DNA of 27,726 nt from Stramonita haemastoma (Eukaryota; Mollusca; Gastropoda; Neogastropoda; Muricidae), in the NCBI GenBank assembly GCA_030674155.1, contig CM060335.1:33805797-33833522 (forward strand), given 5' to 3'. The position numbers and the translations under genes are program-made. Below the pieces are notes generated by a model that was not told where the DNA came from, ran no database searches, and saw only the letters and a list, made by a program, of their open reading frames with translations. This document shows, one piece after another, positions 1 to 10,257 of this stretch (positions within the stretch are counted from its first letter, which is position 1; every line of letters starts with the position of its first letter).

Positions 1-19
1 GCATCTACATACAACACCT

Positions 20-399
20 GTGGGCATGCTTTTTTTTTTTTTTTTTTTAATTGCTTCCCATCTGTTCCTACCAGCACACAGTAGCCTACTCTTCTGAAAG
101 AGTGAGTAAGAATAGAATATGCACATGAGTTGCTTATTCTATTATCCTCGATATAAAAGAATAAAATAAATAAATAAATAAATAAAATAAGGATGGAATG
201 AGTTTTTAACGTCTGCGCAAAATGCCCAGCATGCATTTTGCACGCGGGACGTTCATTTTCAGTCTCATCCAAAGGACTTTTGGAGGGAGTGGAGTTGGTT
301 CTGCTGTTAACTCCAGAGGAAAAATCCACCCTAATGGATGTATCAGTGGTGGCTTGAGAACAATGCACTAACCACGAGGCCATTCCATGCCCCCACAAG
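20..399 (-). mobile_element. SINE-1 copy A, interrupted
   Basis: A minus-strand SINE-1 copy lies in two pieces, about 20-107 (3' half, including the stretch CTGTTCCTACCAGCACACAG) and about 200-399 (5' half, ending in a decayed tRNA-like head near 355-395). The order of blocks matches the intact copies at 17593-17929 and 18020-18368. It is interrupted by a second SINE-1 tail in the opposite orientation at 119-188. Confidence 0.7.
108..199 (+). mobile_element. Truncated SINE-1 tail nested in copy A, with target duplication
   Basis: The 3' end of SINE-1 (GCACATGAG..., CTCGATATAAAAG, then AAATAAAT repeats) sits in plus orientation inside copy A. It is bracketed by AAGAATAGAAT (108-118) and AAGGATGGAAT (189-199), an 11-bp direct repeat with two mismatches, as expected for a target-site duplication made by LINE machinery. 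The insertion is strongly 5'-truncated. Confidence 0.6.
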
Positions 400-497
400 G
401 TTCATAGAGCATTATGAATGTATGTGTGTATATTATTTATATAGGTATATATAGATACAGGTATACATACAATATTATGAATATAATATATTACATT

Positions 498-498
<1 letters not shown>

Positions 499-594
<96 letters not shown>

Positions 595-638
595 TGTGTG
601 CGTGCGTACGTGCATGCGTACGTGCATGTGTGCTTGTA
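499..638. repeat. (GT)n microsatellite
   Basis: About 43 GT units run to about 586, followed by a degenerate part with CGTGCGTACGTGCATG-type variants. Alternating purine-pyrimidine sequence of this kind can adopt Z-DNA. Cys/Val-rich open frames here are artefacts of the repeat. Confidence 0.97.
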
Positions 639-1434
639 TGTTAGCTTTCCAAAGACAGAATAAATTTTATTTTAAAAAAAATAATAATAAATAAAGCAAA
701 AGATATGTTTATACAATAATAATAGAACCAATAACTGTTTTACTTTCCTGTTCAAGAAGAAGAAAAAACAGACAGAAACTAGATAGAAAACAATATTTTA
801 AAGTAGAAAAGAAAAATGGCTGGAGGCAATAACAGGACATTAGTTGCAAAAATCAATGCTGAAGGAAATTTGCCGCAATACAGTAAAGTCCAATAATGTA
901 TGAATTTAATAACTCTTACCTGCCATTCTAGGGGTACACAACTTCATAAGACAGACTGATGCAACACAGCAGACTGGCTTGTGGCAAAGCCATAACAGGA
1001 CCCAAGTTCTCAACAACAACAAAATAAAATTTTAAAAAGAAATAAAAAAAAGAAAGAAAGAAATAAAAAATAAAAAAATAAAAAATTTTAAATTAAAAAA
1101 ATAATGATAGTAATAATAAAATATATTTTTAAAAAGAACCCAAGTTCTCCTCTTTCCCAGGACTTGTTGGCTGTGCATGTTAACTATATCAAGTGCTACA
1201 AAAATTAATAATTTTTTGTTTATATCAAATGTTAGTGAAAGCCAAATCTGGACTGGCCAAGATTGTCCTACAGGGAACAGTACAAGGAGGAAGATGAAGA
1301 GGAAGACCACAGAGAGTGGAGGAAGCTGGTTGGAAAATCTTCAGTGGTGCCCCAAGAGGCTACAGGACTATCTATGGGATAAGTGAAGGAAGGTGAAGGA
1401 AGAAAGCCAAATTTGGCATTAAGGATCAACATGC
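639..1434. other. No gene seen; A-rich intergenic
   Basis: AT-rich unique-looking DNA with an A-rich low-complexity stretch at about 1018-1135. Short open frames have no recognisable domain, and no splice or promoter context was noted. Confidence 0.6.
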
Positions 1435-2560
1435 TATCAGTGATTCAACATGCTATCTTTCTGATACACAAAACATATGGCCTTATGTATAAATTGGTGA
1501 CTGAACATGCTATCTCTCTGATACACAAAACATATGGCCTTATAGTTATGTATAAATTGGTGACTGAACATGCTATCTTTCTGATACACAAAACATATGG
1601 CCTTATGTATAAATTGGTGAATGAACATCCTATCTTTCTGATACACAAAAACATATGGCCTTATGTATAAATTGGTGAATGAACATCCTATCTTTCTGAT
1701 ACACAAAACATATGGCCTCATGTATAAATTGGTGACTGAACATCGTTATCTCTCTGATACACAAAACATATGGCCTTATGTATAAATTGGTGACTGAACA
1801 TGCTATCTTTCTGATACACAAAACATATGGCCTTATGTATAAATTGGTGAATGAACATCCTATCTTTCTGATACACAAAACATATGGCCTCATGTATAAA
1901 TTGGTGACTGAACATCGTTATCTCTCTGATACACAAAACATATGGCCTCATGTATAAATTGGTGACTGAACATCGTTATCTCTCTGATACACAAAACATA
2001 TGGCCTCATGTATAAATTGGTGATGGAACATGCTATCTCTCTGATACACAAAACATATGGCCTTATAGTTATGTATAAATTGGTGATGGAACATGCTATC
2101 TTTCTGATACACAAAACATATGGCCTTATAGTTATGTATAAATTGGTGATGGAACATCCTATCTTTCTGATACACAAAACATATGGCCTTATAGTTATGT
2201 ATAAATTGGTGATTTAACATCCTTATCTTTCTGATACACAAAACATATGGCCTTATGTATAAATTGGTGATTAAACATCCTTATCTTTCTGATACACAAA
2301 ACATATGGCCTTATGTATAAATTGGTGATTTAACATCCTTATCTTTCTGATACACAAAACATATGCCCTTATGTATAAATTGGTGATTTAACATCCTTAT
2401 CTTTCTGATACACAAAACATATGGCCTTATGTATAAATTGGTGATTTAACATCCTATCTTTCTGATACACAAAACATATGGCCTTATGTATAAATTGGTG
2501 ATGGAACATCCTATCTTTCTGATACACAAAACATATGGCCTTATACATGTATAAATTGCT
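1435..2560. repeat. 57/63-bp minisatellite, 19 copies
   Basis: Nineteen head-to-tail copies, counted by the CTGATACACAAAACATATGG core (first at 1461, last at 2519). Most start-to-start distances are 56-59 bp. Four are 63-64 bp because of a 6-bp insertion that turns CTTATGTATA into CTTATAGTTATGTATA. The linker after GGTGA changes along the array: ACT/AAT-GAA on the left, ATGGAA in the middle, ATTTAA on the right. That pattern suggests local expansion or homogenisation. Because 57 and 63 are multiples of three, both strands show long open frames with repeating peptides. These are a consequence of the period and not evidence of a gene. Confidence 0.97.
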
Positions 2561-2771
2561 TGCCTGTTTGTTTCCTTATTTATTTGTACATGTGCATAGA
2601 CTGTCTAATATCACTTCAAAGTAGAGCAATGTTTTCTGTGAAAAACAACTCCAGAAAATTAATGTGGGCCAAACAAGATGTAGGAGAGAAAACTGAAGGA
2701 ATATTAAGATCATAATAAGCAATTATATCCAAAAGTAAGATAAAAAAGAAGGGATGATGATACAGAGTACT

Positions 2772-2775
<4 letters not shown>
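2561..2775. other. No gene seen
   Basis: Unique-looking AT-rich sequence between the minisatellite and the next (CA)n tract. No coding or RNA feature recognised. Confidence 0.5.
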
Positions 2776-2840
<65 letters not shown>

Positions 2841-2962
2841 ACACACACACACACAACACACACAACCCCCCCCCCCCCCACCCCCACACAGAGTCTCAAC
2901 CCCACACACACACAAGACCACAAGTAACCCAACACACCACACCCAAACGACCTAACAAATCA
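2776..2962. repeat. (CA)n, C-run and A/C-rich tract
   Basis: (CA)n to about 2862, then a run of about 15 C, then about 95 bp made almost only of A and C. The plus strand has very few G or T, so the tract is strongly strand-asymmetric. A similar tract follows another array at 24827-25004. Confidence 0.9.
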
Positions 2963-3372
2963 AACCAAAAAAAAAAAGGATCATTTCATAAACCAACCAG
3001 AACACAACATGACACATCACTGAACCTGCCCCCCAAATAAGACCCGATCTATATACTATAGATACGCATGGACGACGAAAATCAATACTGCTACGCATCC
3101 CCGCCTTTTGCAGGCTGCCTAGCTGCCTAACAAAAGCCATGACACCTGTGACATCACACGTAACCGAGGACCACTTACTCTGTTCTCCTCTGTGCCCAGC
3201 AAATCAAACTCCAGCTTCACTCTTCTGCTATTCTCCATTGCAGCAGCCTCTCCCGATCCCCCCCCCAAAAAAAATATATCCAGCCTGAGCTTTCACAAGG
3301 GTCCCAAAAAAACACAGTCCTGAATTAAATCACTGATGTAATCGCCACTACTATAATAAAAAAAAATGTTTT
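2963..3372. other. No gene seen
   Basis: Unique-looking sequence. A minus-strand frame at 2952-3140 gives a short peptide with no recognisable domain and no supporting context. Confidence 0.5.
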
Positions 3373-3544
3373 AAACATCTTGTGCACATGTTAAATCCTG
3401 TTCCGCTTTTCGAAAGAGTAGGCTATTGTGTGCCAGTGGGAACGGATGACGCGATTGACAAAACTGCGTTCACGCGGGGAGACTGGATGTAAAATTTAAA
3501 AAAAGCACATGAGTGCTTATTCCATTATCCTCGATATAAAAGAA

Positions 3545-3591
<47 letters not shown>

Positions 3592-3607
3592 ATAGAATAA
3601 AATAAAA
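3373..3607 (+). mobile_element. SINE-1 copy B, 5'-truncated
   Basis: It begins within the SINE-1 body (GTTAAATCCTGTTCCGCTTT), continues through GTGCCAGTGGGAACGGATGA and the hairpin AGCACATGAGTGCT at 3504-3517, and ends in about 13 AAAT units. The tRNA head is missing. This copy shows the expanded tail most clearly. Confidence 0.85.
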
Positions 3608-3907
3608 AACGCCACTACTCAAGCTAGTCCGTAGAATAAGGATGATCGTAAGGGTGGAACATTAGCAACAAAAATACCAGCTCTCTTTATTTGTGGCTGT
3701 TGCGTGCCAATGCCTTAGTCTTGAAAGGGGGTTTATGGGTCTGGGTCTACTCAGCACTGTTACCCAGTCATTTTTTTTTAACACCGAATGCGAGTCTTCC
3801 ACTGTTCCAGAGGCAAGTAATTTGCTGAATGAGTACTAGGTAAACTATATTCATAAAGAATATAAAAAAAAAGGTTTTAAAAAATGAAAAACCTTTTATT
3901 TTAAATG

Positions 3908-3913
<6 letters not shown>
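3608..3913. other. No gene seen
   Basis: Short unique-looking interval between SINE copy B and the AT repeat. No supported coding region. Confidence 0.5.

Positions 3914-3985
<72 letters not shown>
3914..3985. repeat. (AT)n microsatellite
   Basis: About 35 consecutive AT units, fully self-complementary and therefore able to extrude a cruciform. Confidence 0.97.
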
Positions 3986-3992
<7 letters not shown>

Positions 3993-4149
3993 CATATATA
4001 ATACATTTTAAAGTAATCTCCTGTTCACACAATCTGTCATTTTTGCTGTTAATTATGTGTTAATTATGACTGAAACTAGTTTCACCATATGTGTATACAT
4101 TCTTGTATGGATACATATATGTTTAAAAGTATGTGCTACACAAGATTTT

Positions 4150-4207
4150 TGTGCACATGCACGCACGCACACACACCGCACGCACACGCACACACACACA
4201 CACACAC

Positions 4208-4243
<36 letters not shown>

Positions 4244-4345
4244 ACAAACACACACACACTGACAAATGTGTGCACACACACATGCACACACACTCATAGA
4301 CACAGACTCACACACACACATACACACACACACACACTTACACAC

Positions 4346-4402
<57 letters not shown>
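4150..4402. repeat. (CA)n microsatellite cluster
   Basis: Several (CA)n blocks interrupted by CGCA, AAAC and TCATAGAC variants. It includes a GACAAATGTG landmark near 4260 that recurs near 4870 and, in part, near 5053. The array stops exactly at SINE-1 copy C. Confidence 0.95.
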
Positions 4403-4403
<1 letters not shown>

Positions 4404-4553
4404 CATTTCGTAAGAGTAGGCCATCGTGTGCCGGTGGGAACAGATGACAATATTTACAAAACTGCATACACACGGGGACCGGATGAAAAAAAGCACATGA
4501 TTGCTTATTCTGTTATCCTTGATATAGAAGAATAAATAAATAAATAAATAAAC
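4403..4553 (+). mobile_element. SINE-1 copy C, embedded in (CA)n
   Basis: A 5'-truncated copy runs from CATTTCGTAAGAGTAGGCC through the hairpin region (AGCACATGATTGCT, 4492-4505) to an (AAAT)n tail. It has (CA)n directly on both sides. The tail passes into CACACACGCAC with no other flanking DNA. Confidence 0.88.
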
Positions 4554-4640
4554 ACACACGCACACACACACACGCACACGCACATACACGCACACACACG
4601 CACATACACACACACACGCACGCACGCACACACACGCAAC

Positions 4641-4712
<72 letters not shown>
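4554..4712. repeat. (CA)n microsatellite with CGCA variants
   Basis: Array directly downstream of SINE-1 copy C, with frequent ACGC interruptions in its first half and pure CA near its end. Confidence 0.95.
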
Positions 4713-4714
<2 letters not shown>

Positions 4715-5126
4715 TTTTGTTGGGGGGGGGGGGGGGGGAGGGATTTGGTTTCCCTTTGAAATATTACATCACCAAGCATGAATAGACTTTAAATCAAACA
4801 ACATCACCAACACCAACACCATGTCACCAACACACACACACACACATACACACACACACACACACACATACTGACAAATGTGCACACACACATGCGTGCA
4901 TGCACACATGCACACACACTCACACACACACGCATACCCATACATGCTGTTTTGTTGGGGGGGGTTGTGTTTCCCTTTGACATATTACATCACCAAGCAT
5001 GAATAGACTTTAAATCAAACAACAACACCAACATACCACACACACACACATACAAATGCGTGCACACACACATATAAACACACACACATATACACGCACA
5101 CACACAACACACACACACACACACAC
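4713..5126. repeat. Tandem duplication of G-run, unique and (CA)n module
   Basis: The block starting TGTTTTGTTGGGG, followed by a G-run, TTTCCCTTTGAAATATTACA and CACCAAGCATGAATAGAC, then (CA)n, occurs at 4713 and again at about 4948. The second copy has a shorter G-run (8 versus 17) and a few substitutions. The module abuts the assembly gap, which suggests repeat-driven assembly failure. Confidence 0.9.
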
Positions 5127-5226
5127 NNNNNNNNNNNNNNNNNNNNNNNNNNNNNNNNNNNNNNNNNNNNNNNNNNNNNNNNNNNNNNNNNNNNNNNNNN
5201 NNNNNNNNNNNNNNNNNNNNNNNNNN
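5127..5226. other. Assembly gap of 100 N
   Basis: Exactly 100 N characters, the conventional placeholder for a gap of unknown size. It has (CA)n on its left edge and POLR2A coding sequence on its right edge, so it cuts the gene inside exon 3. Confidence 0.99.
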
Positions 5227-6792
5227 GAGCTTGCTGAAAACGCATTTCGATTTCACCAAGGAGCCAGTTGAAAGCACCGTCTGACAGGCGATATTCTTCA
5301 ATCATTTTTTTCGCACACAGAGTGGAGCGAATGAGACATTTCATGAGCAGTGTTGCGTTTTCATTTGCTTGCTTGCTGATTCGGTCCTGTCCTTCCACAA
5401 TTGTCAGAAGTTGACACAAGTCACGCGCGCCTTCCACAACGTGGATTGGATCAAGGTCTGATGGTTTGCGTTTGTCAATGCAAAACAACTTCTGTGCATT
5501 CCAGATCATTCGCTGCAGGTTGCATGGGAGCACAATGCGAGCATCTCCTGTTGAAAAGACTTGCCGAGCACTCTCTCGGTCATTGCAAAGCTGAGTCCAC
5601 TCTGCCTCCAATGCCTCAATCAACCGGTGCTCTCCTCTCAAGTTTTTGATGACGTCTTCCTTGAGGCAACGTTTCATCATCCTCTCATCAGTGGGGTCAA
5701 ACCTGAACTGGCGCTCAAATGCTCGTGCAGAAGGCTTGAGGGTAGGGAGAGCCTGGAACTCAACATGGCAAGCATCAAGACCATCTTCCCCATAGCGAAG
5801 CTGGATGAGCTGTTCGACCTGATTACGGACTGTGCCATCATACTTGACCATGACGCTCTCCATAGCTTTGATCAGACGACGCTGAATGTATCCTGTTTCA
5901 GCAGTCTTCACAGCAGTGTCAATGAGACCCTCACGACCTCCCATGGCATGGAAGTAGAACTCTGATGGAGTCAGTCCAGCAAGGTAGGAGTTCTCCACAA
6001 ACCCTCTTGACTCGGGACCATAGTCATCCTTGATGAAGTGGGGAAGTGTGCGATAGCGAAAGCCAAAAGGTATACGCTTTCCCTCAACGTTCTGCTGACC
6101 CACACAAGCAATAACCTGTGAAATGTTGATTTTTGATCCTTTGGACCCTGCCACCACCATAGCCTTGAAGTTGTTGAACTCTGACAAGGACTTCTGGGCC
6201 TTGCTACCAGTTTTGTCACGAGCATCATTCAAGATGCGATTCACCTGGTTCTCAAAAGTCTGACGGAGCGTATTACCTGGGTTGGCTCAAGCTCATCATT
6301 GTGAGCTTTCTCAATGACTTCTATCACGTCAGCTTTAGCTTTGCGAATGGTTTCCTGGATCTCATGGTATGTTTGCTGGTCAGCAATAGTGTCACCAATG
6401 CCAATGCTGTGACCTTCGATCAAGAGCCAATTGTTCACCACAGTCTGAATGTTGCCATACAGTTCACCAGCAGTACTGTAGCCCAGCTCCATGAAACATA
6501 TGTGGACAAGAGATCCAGCTGAAGTTCCCAGCGTCTTCTTGCACAGAATGCCACTGATCAGATCACCATCCTCTATAAGTACTTTGGTGTCACCAGGCGA
6601 AATCCACTTGTAAGGCCCAGCATCTTCACCATCTGGATGAGTACTGTGGGTTCGGATGACATTGACTCGACCAGGAATGACAAGGGAGAAGAGTTGCTTG
6701 CCTGTCCACAAGGGTTCTGGTTTCAGAATTGCTGGCAGAGGCACCTTCCCATCCCAGATTGGCAGGAACATCAGCAAATGCATCATCTGGGC
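5227..6792 (-). CDS. POLR2A: RNA polymerase II subunit RPB1, exon 3 (partial, one frameshift)
   Basis: RPB1 is the largest catalytic subunit of nuclear RNA polymerase II, which makes mRNA. The exon opens after a TTTTTGTTCACAG acceptor with [20 protein letters not shown], matching the family, and encodes about 522 residues (roughly residues 547-1068). It holds part of the pore/funnel region, then the bridge helix at about 5868-5985 ([20 protein letters not shown] and AETGYIQRR), then the foot region. It ends at EIEMRFQQA against the N gap, just before the conserved HPGEMVG segment and the trigger loop. A one-base deletion in a G-run at 6279-6281 (plus strand) turns the Thr-Pro of ELEPTPGNT into Thr-Gln and shifts frame. 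The correct frame resumes at once as [20 protein letters not shown]. The body is otherwise intact and conserved, so an assembly error is more likely than a pseudogene. The next exon is not found in 1-5126. Confidence 0.97.
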
Positions 6793-7274
6793 CTGTGAAC
6801 AAAAATGCAAGAAAACACCTATAAGAATGTATCTTGAAATATAAAAAAAGAAAAAAAAAGAAAGAGAGAGAAAACCCCAAACACAAGTGCTCTTGTCAAT
6901 TTAAAAAGGAAAAAAAAAAAATCATGAACATCCTTTCCTGCATCACAGCAGAACTCAATCCATGAGCACCAGGAAAACACCAACTTTTCTTGTTATCTCA
7001 TTATAACAGGTAATTGCAGCCCCCCATAAACACCATCAATTCAGCTGTAAAATAAATTTCTGGTCTTTTCACTTCGTTATTATTCTGCTTCTCTTGTACT
7101 GATGGTTAAAACCCTACGTATCACAAAATACTTCAATCTTTTTTCTTTTCATTGAGCACTTCTTTCCTTGTTCTTTTATCACTTTAGGTAGCCTCAGCCC
7201 CTGGCAAATATCATCATTACATGTGAAAAATGACAAATTTCCGATCTTTCCACTTCCTTATTACTCTGCATCTC
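6793..7274 (-). other. POLR2A intron 2, 3' part, with an old internal duplication
   Basis: Non-coding. About 7001-7097 and 7182-7276 are diverged direct copies: both contain a GTA-rich start, CAGCCCC, a TTTCYGGTCTTT-like block and a TTATTMYTCTGC block, ending in TCTCTT. The second copy is cut at its end by the transposon at 7275. Confidence 0.6.
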
Positions 7275-8336
7275 TTAACCCTTTGCTGGGCACAGCAAAA
7301 TCATTTGTCACCTTCCTGCCGGGCAGAGAAAATGGAGGTGGATGGCTTGTGAGTGGGTGTATGTATTTAACATGCAATAACTCTACAATGGTCAGGTGGA
7401 TTTTGATGAAATAAAAACAGCAAGATGCAGAAATGAATAAAGAAATTGCTAATACCCATTTTTTGTCATTATTTTTATTTTCTTTTAGAATTATAATGCA
7501 TAAACACACAGTCATTGATTGGTTTGCGTGTGTTACAGTTAGCGTTGCAATAACTTTAGAATGCGTGCATGGATTTTGATTAAATAAAAACTAAAACATT
7601 AAGAAACAATTATAGAAAAGATATTTTCAACCTACTGTTGGTTTTATAGTTTTTTGATAAATGGTGCACGAACACATCAAACATTCCGACGACCGCCATT
7701 TTTGTTTACCGATGATCGCGATCAGCTTAACGTTTAAGTTTGAGCCGCTACCGTATCAAAATCCCGAATAGCAACCAAATAACAAAATATATCAAGTTCT
7801 GAACCATTGCCAAACTTGAAATCCGCGATAATTTCCCCAAATCTAAGAGTAGAATTCAAAACGTGTATCGGCCGTGTTAGATTTGACGATCGATTTTCGT
7901 CTCAAACTTCCCCGTAGTCAAAGTCGTCTCTCTCACTTCAGTCAACAAACTCAGAAGTGCACACACTACTAGGATCGATTACATCGATATTTGAGCCTAG
8001 ATACACATCTCACAGCGTCATATTTTCGGCATGGAAGCTGTAAAAACGATCGTACATGTCGGGTTCGAAGATAGCATCCATCTTGGAAAAATTTGCGATT
8101 TTTTTCCTCCAAAACTTGCAACAAACTCACTCCAATCGCCGCCATTTGTAATAAACATGCGGAAGTCTCGCGGGCAGTCTCGTGGCTTCAATATTCACGA
8201 GATTTGAAGCGAGATTGGCGGGAATTTCGAATGTATGATCGCTCTAAAGTGACGGTCATGTTGCCGGGCGCTTTGGGGCGTTTTGCTCAAGGACAGGGTC
8301 GGGCGCTTTGGGGCGTTGTGCCAAGCAAAGGGTTAA
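7275..8336. mobile_element. piggyBac-like non-autonomous DNA transposon
   Basis: About 1.06 kb bounded by TTAA on both sides (7275-7278 and 8333-8336). Terminal inverted repeats are CCCTTTGCTGGGCAC on the left and the complement of GTGCCAAGCAAAGGG on the right, with one mismatch in about 15. A TTAA target with a CCCTTTG-type terminus is characteristic of the piggyBac superfamily. No transposase frame is present, so it would depend on an enzyme supplied elsewhere. Inside are a direct repeat (GGATTTTGAT and AATAAAAAC blocks near 7370-7430 and 7546-7610) and a subterminal duplication GGGCGCTTTGGGGCGTT at 8266-8282 and 8301-8317. It sits in intron 2 of POLR2A. Confidence 0.8.
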
Positions 8337-9128
8337 AAACCTCATGTGTATTCATGACAGGCAACTATCGTCACTGTATATATTTTTGTATCTGGTATAA
8401 TTGTGTTCAGAATTTATTGTAGAAGACCAAAATGGGCGACAATTTTTTTCAATTAAGGCAAGTTTTTACGAAAAACCAAGGGTTAATGTATTCATGGTTT
8501 GTCATTCAGCTGCATCTCTAAGTACTCAATTCACAGACATTTATACAATAGCAAGGAAGAATGATTGTCAAGAGCCGATCATATCAAGAATCGGTGATTT
8601 TCTTGATTCACAGGATAAATATTTCATGATAGATCATCGATATAAATAATGGTGTATAGATCTTGATATATATACAAAGATCGCAGAGTTTGCAAATTAT
8701 CATTTGTATGGTTATCCAAAACAAAAACTTTGAAAAGAGCTATGTGATCATCCTAGATCTTCTGACTTCTGACATGTGGAAACTGGAGAGAAGCATGCCC
8801 AATTTTGTCAAATATTTCCAGGAAATTAGTTCGATTATGAAAATGGATTAGTTGAAACTTATCTTGAAATAGATCTGTTATTTCTGTCTAACCAAGAGAA
8901 GGTAATCTGAGATTGATGTGAATTTCTTCTGACACAAAAACCTACTTTGTTATTTTTTTTTGACCACTGAAGAATAAGAAATTGCTAGACGAATATAAGA
9001 TCTGTTCTTAAAAGTTATAAGGTGCCCAGTCTTACTTATACCTTACAAAAAATGCTATAACTTTTAGTATTCATTGAATCATTCACTTAAATCGGGAAAC
9101 CTCAAAATACTAAAGGTAAAAAAAAGTA
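8337..9128 (-). other. POLR2A intron 2, no feature recognised
   Basis: AT-rich non-coding DNA. Short plus-strand open frames (8401-8649, 8663-8851) show no domain and lie antisense within an intron. Confidence 0.6.
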
Positions 9129-9372
9129 AAGGTGTCCCATAACCTAGGCAGTCGTAGGGGAGCTAGGCGTCTCAGCGATTCTAGGGGCCAGCATGTTGAG
9201 GGCGGCGCCCATCTCCTCTCCCTTGCTGCTTTACCTTCCCTGACCCTAAAGAGGGCAGGTACCCATTTACAGCTGGGTGAACTGTTGGGACTGTGCTAAA
9301 GCCAAAGTGTGCCAACGGTCACCCATCCAACCGGTAACTACGCTCGACGCTTCTTAACTTGACTGGGGGAAA
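9129..9372 (-). mobile_element. SINE-2 copy 1 (5S-rRNA-like segment), 5'-truncated
   Basis: Minus-strand element closely matching 11067-11335. Near its 5' side (9316-9360, read on the minus strand) AAGTTAAGAAGCGTC and TTGGATGGGTGACCG resemble the A box and C box of the 5S rRNA internal promoter. The rest (TGTAAATGGGTACCTGCCCT, GGGTCAGGGAAGGTAAAGCA, CCTAGGTTATGGG) forms the shared body and 3' end. The tRNA-like leader of copy 2 is missing here. Confidence 0.7.
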
Positions 9373-10257
9373 TACTACTCTAAGAAAATGGGACAGATGA
9401 TCTGAGGATTTTAAAGCTAGTGCATTGTCAAAATATTGTTAATTTTGAAAAAATTAGCGAGTGTAAGTGGGCCTTTTTCTGCTTTTTTGAATGGGTCCAT
9501 CAGCATGTAGGTTATCCCTTATTCCCCTGGAGCGCCCATTCATAATGTAACCCTGTAGCGCCCATTAGCGCCCGCAAACCATGTGCTTATTATGGGGGCT
9601 GCCATTGTTGTTTACATAAACGTGATTCTCTCGCGAGAATTGCTGTCTTTGTGTGAACAAGATGCCGCCATTTTCTGAAATTTACAGTGTTCAAATTGGT
9701 ACGGTTTTAGGCAAATTAGAATTTTTTAAAGTTTGCTAAATAAATCTTATGAGCAATGGTTAGGATGGCTGCTTAGAGAGGATTTGGACACCTATAGAGC
9801 AGTCTGCAGATTTAAAGGCTTTTTCCATTGGAATATTGTTAAGACTGATCGAGTAGATGGGGCAGTGTGGCCTAGATACTGTTGTTTACAAGACTGATGG
9901 AAGAGATCGTGATTGCCATACAGATAGCAAATAAAATGTCATGATTCAAAAAATTTTTTGGGGGGGTAAACAACTGCATGAATGCAAAAGCACCTGGCCC
10001 AGTATATACTTTATTTATTGCAGAATGCAGGAAATAACATTTCTTGCAGTAAAAGATAGTATAAATATATTTAATCAGTTTTTTGTGTAGTGACTATTGA
10101 AAGTTGTAAAAATTACTTCCCTTTGGCATGCGAGTTTCACAGTGAATGAACTGTGTGACCTCAGGGAAATAAGGGTTATTGTGTATGATCGTGTGAAAGA
10201 ACGAGAGTTGTTTGCTAAATTGGATGAGTAACGTTTTCCTTACTAAACTGATCTTTA
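9373..10257 (-). other. POLR2A intron 2, no feature recognised
   Basis: Non-coding, AT-rich. The phrase AGCGCCCATT occurs twice at about 9531-9566, which might be the edge of an old mobile element, but no partner end was found. Confidence 0.5.

Noticed and set aside
1437..2241. Overlapping repetitive peptides on both strands of the minisatellite (IRPYVLCIRKI and YKLVMEHAI types)
   Set aside because: The unit length is a multiple of three, so open frames arise automatically on both strands. There is no start context, splice site or domain.
4053..4712. His/Thr- and Cys/Val-rich open frames across (CA)n
   Set aside because: Translations of dinucleotide repeats with no other evidence. The same applies at 414-694, 24480-25187 and 26547-27004.
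5561..5965. Plus-strand open frame of 134 codons
   Set aside because: Exact antisense of the conserved POLR2A exon 3; a shadow frame. The same holds for plus-strand frames in 12155-13299.
8093..8422. Plus-strand open frame of 109 codons as a transposase or host gene
   Set aside because: It lies across the end of the piggyBac-like element and shows no transposase motif or domain.
9316..9360. 5S rRNA gene or pseudogene
   Set aside because: Only the internal promoter part resembles 5S rRNA. Both copies share a non-5S body, so a SINE is the better explanation.
9525..9590. Second piggyBac-like terminus (AACCCTGTAGCGCCC)
   Set aside because: No TTAA at the expected place and no inverted partner found in the intron.
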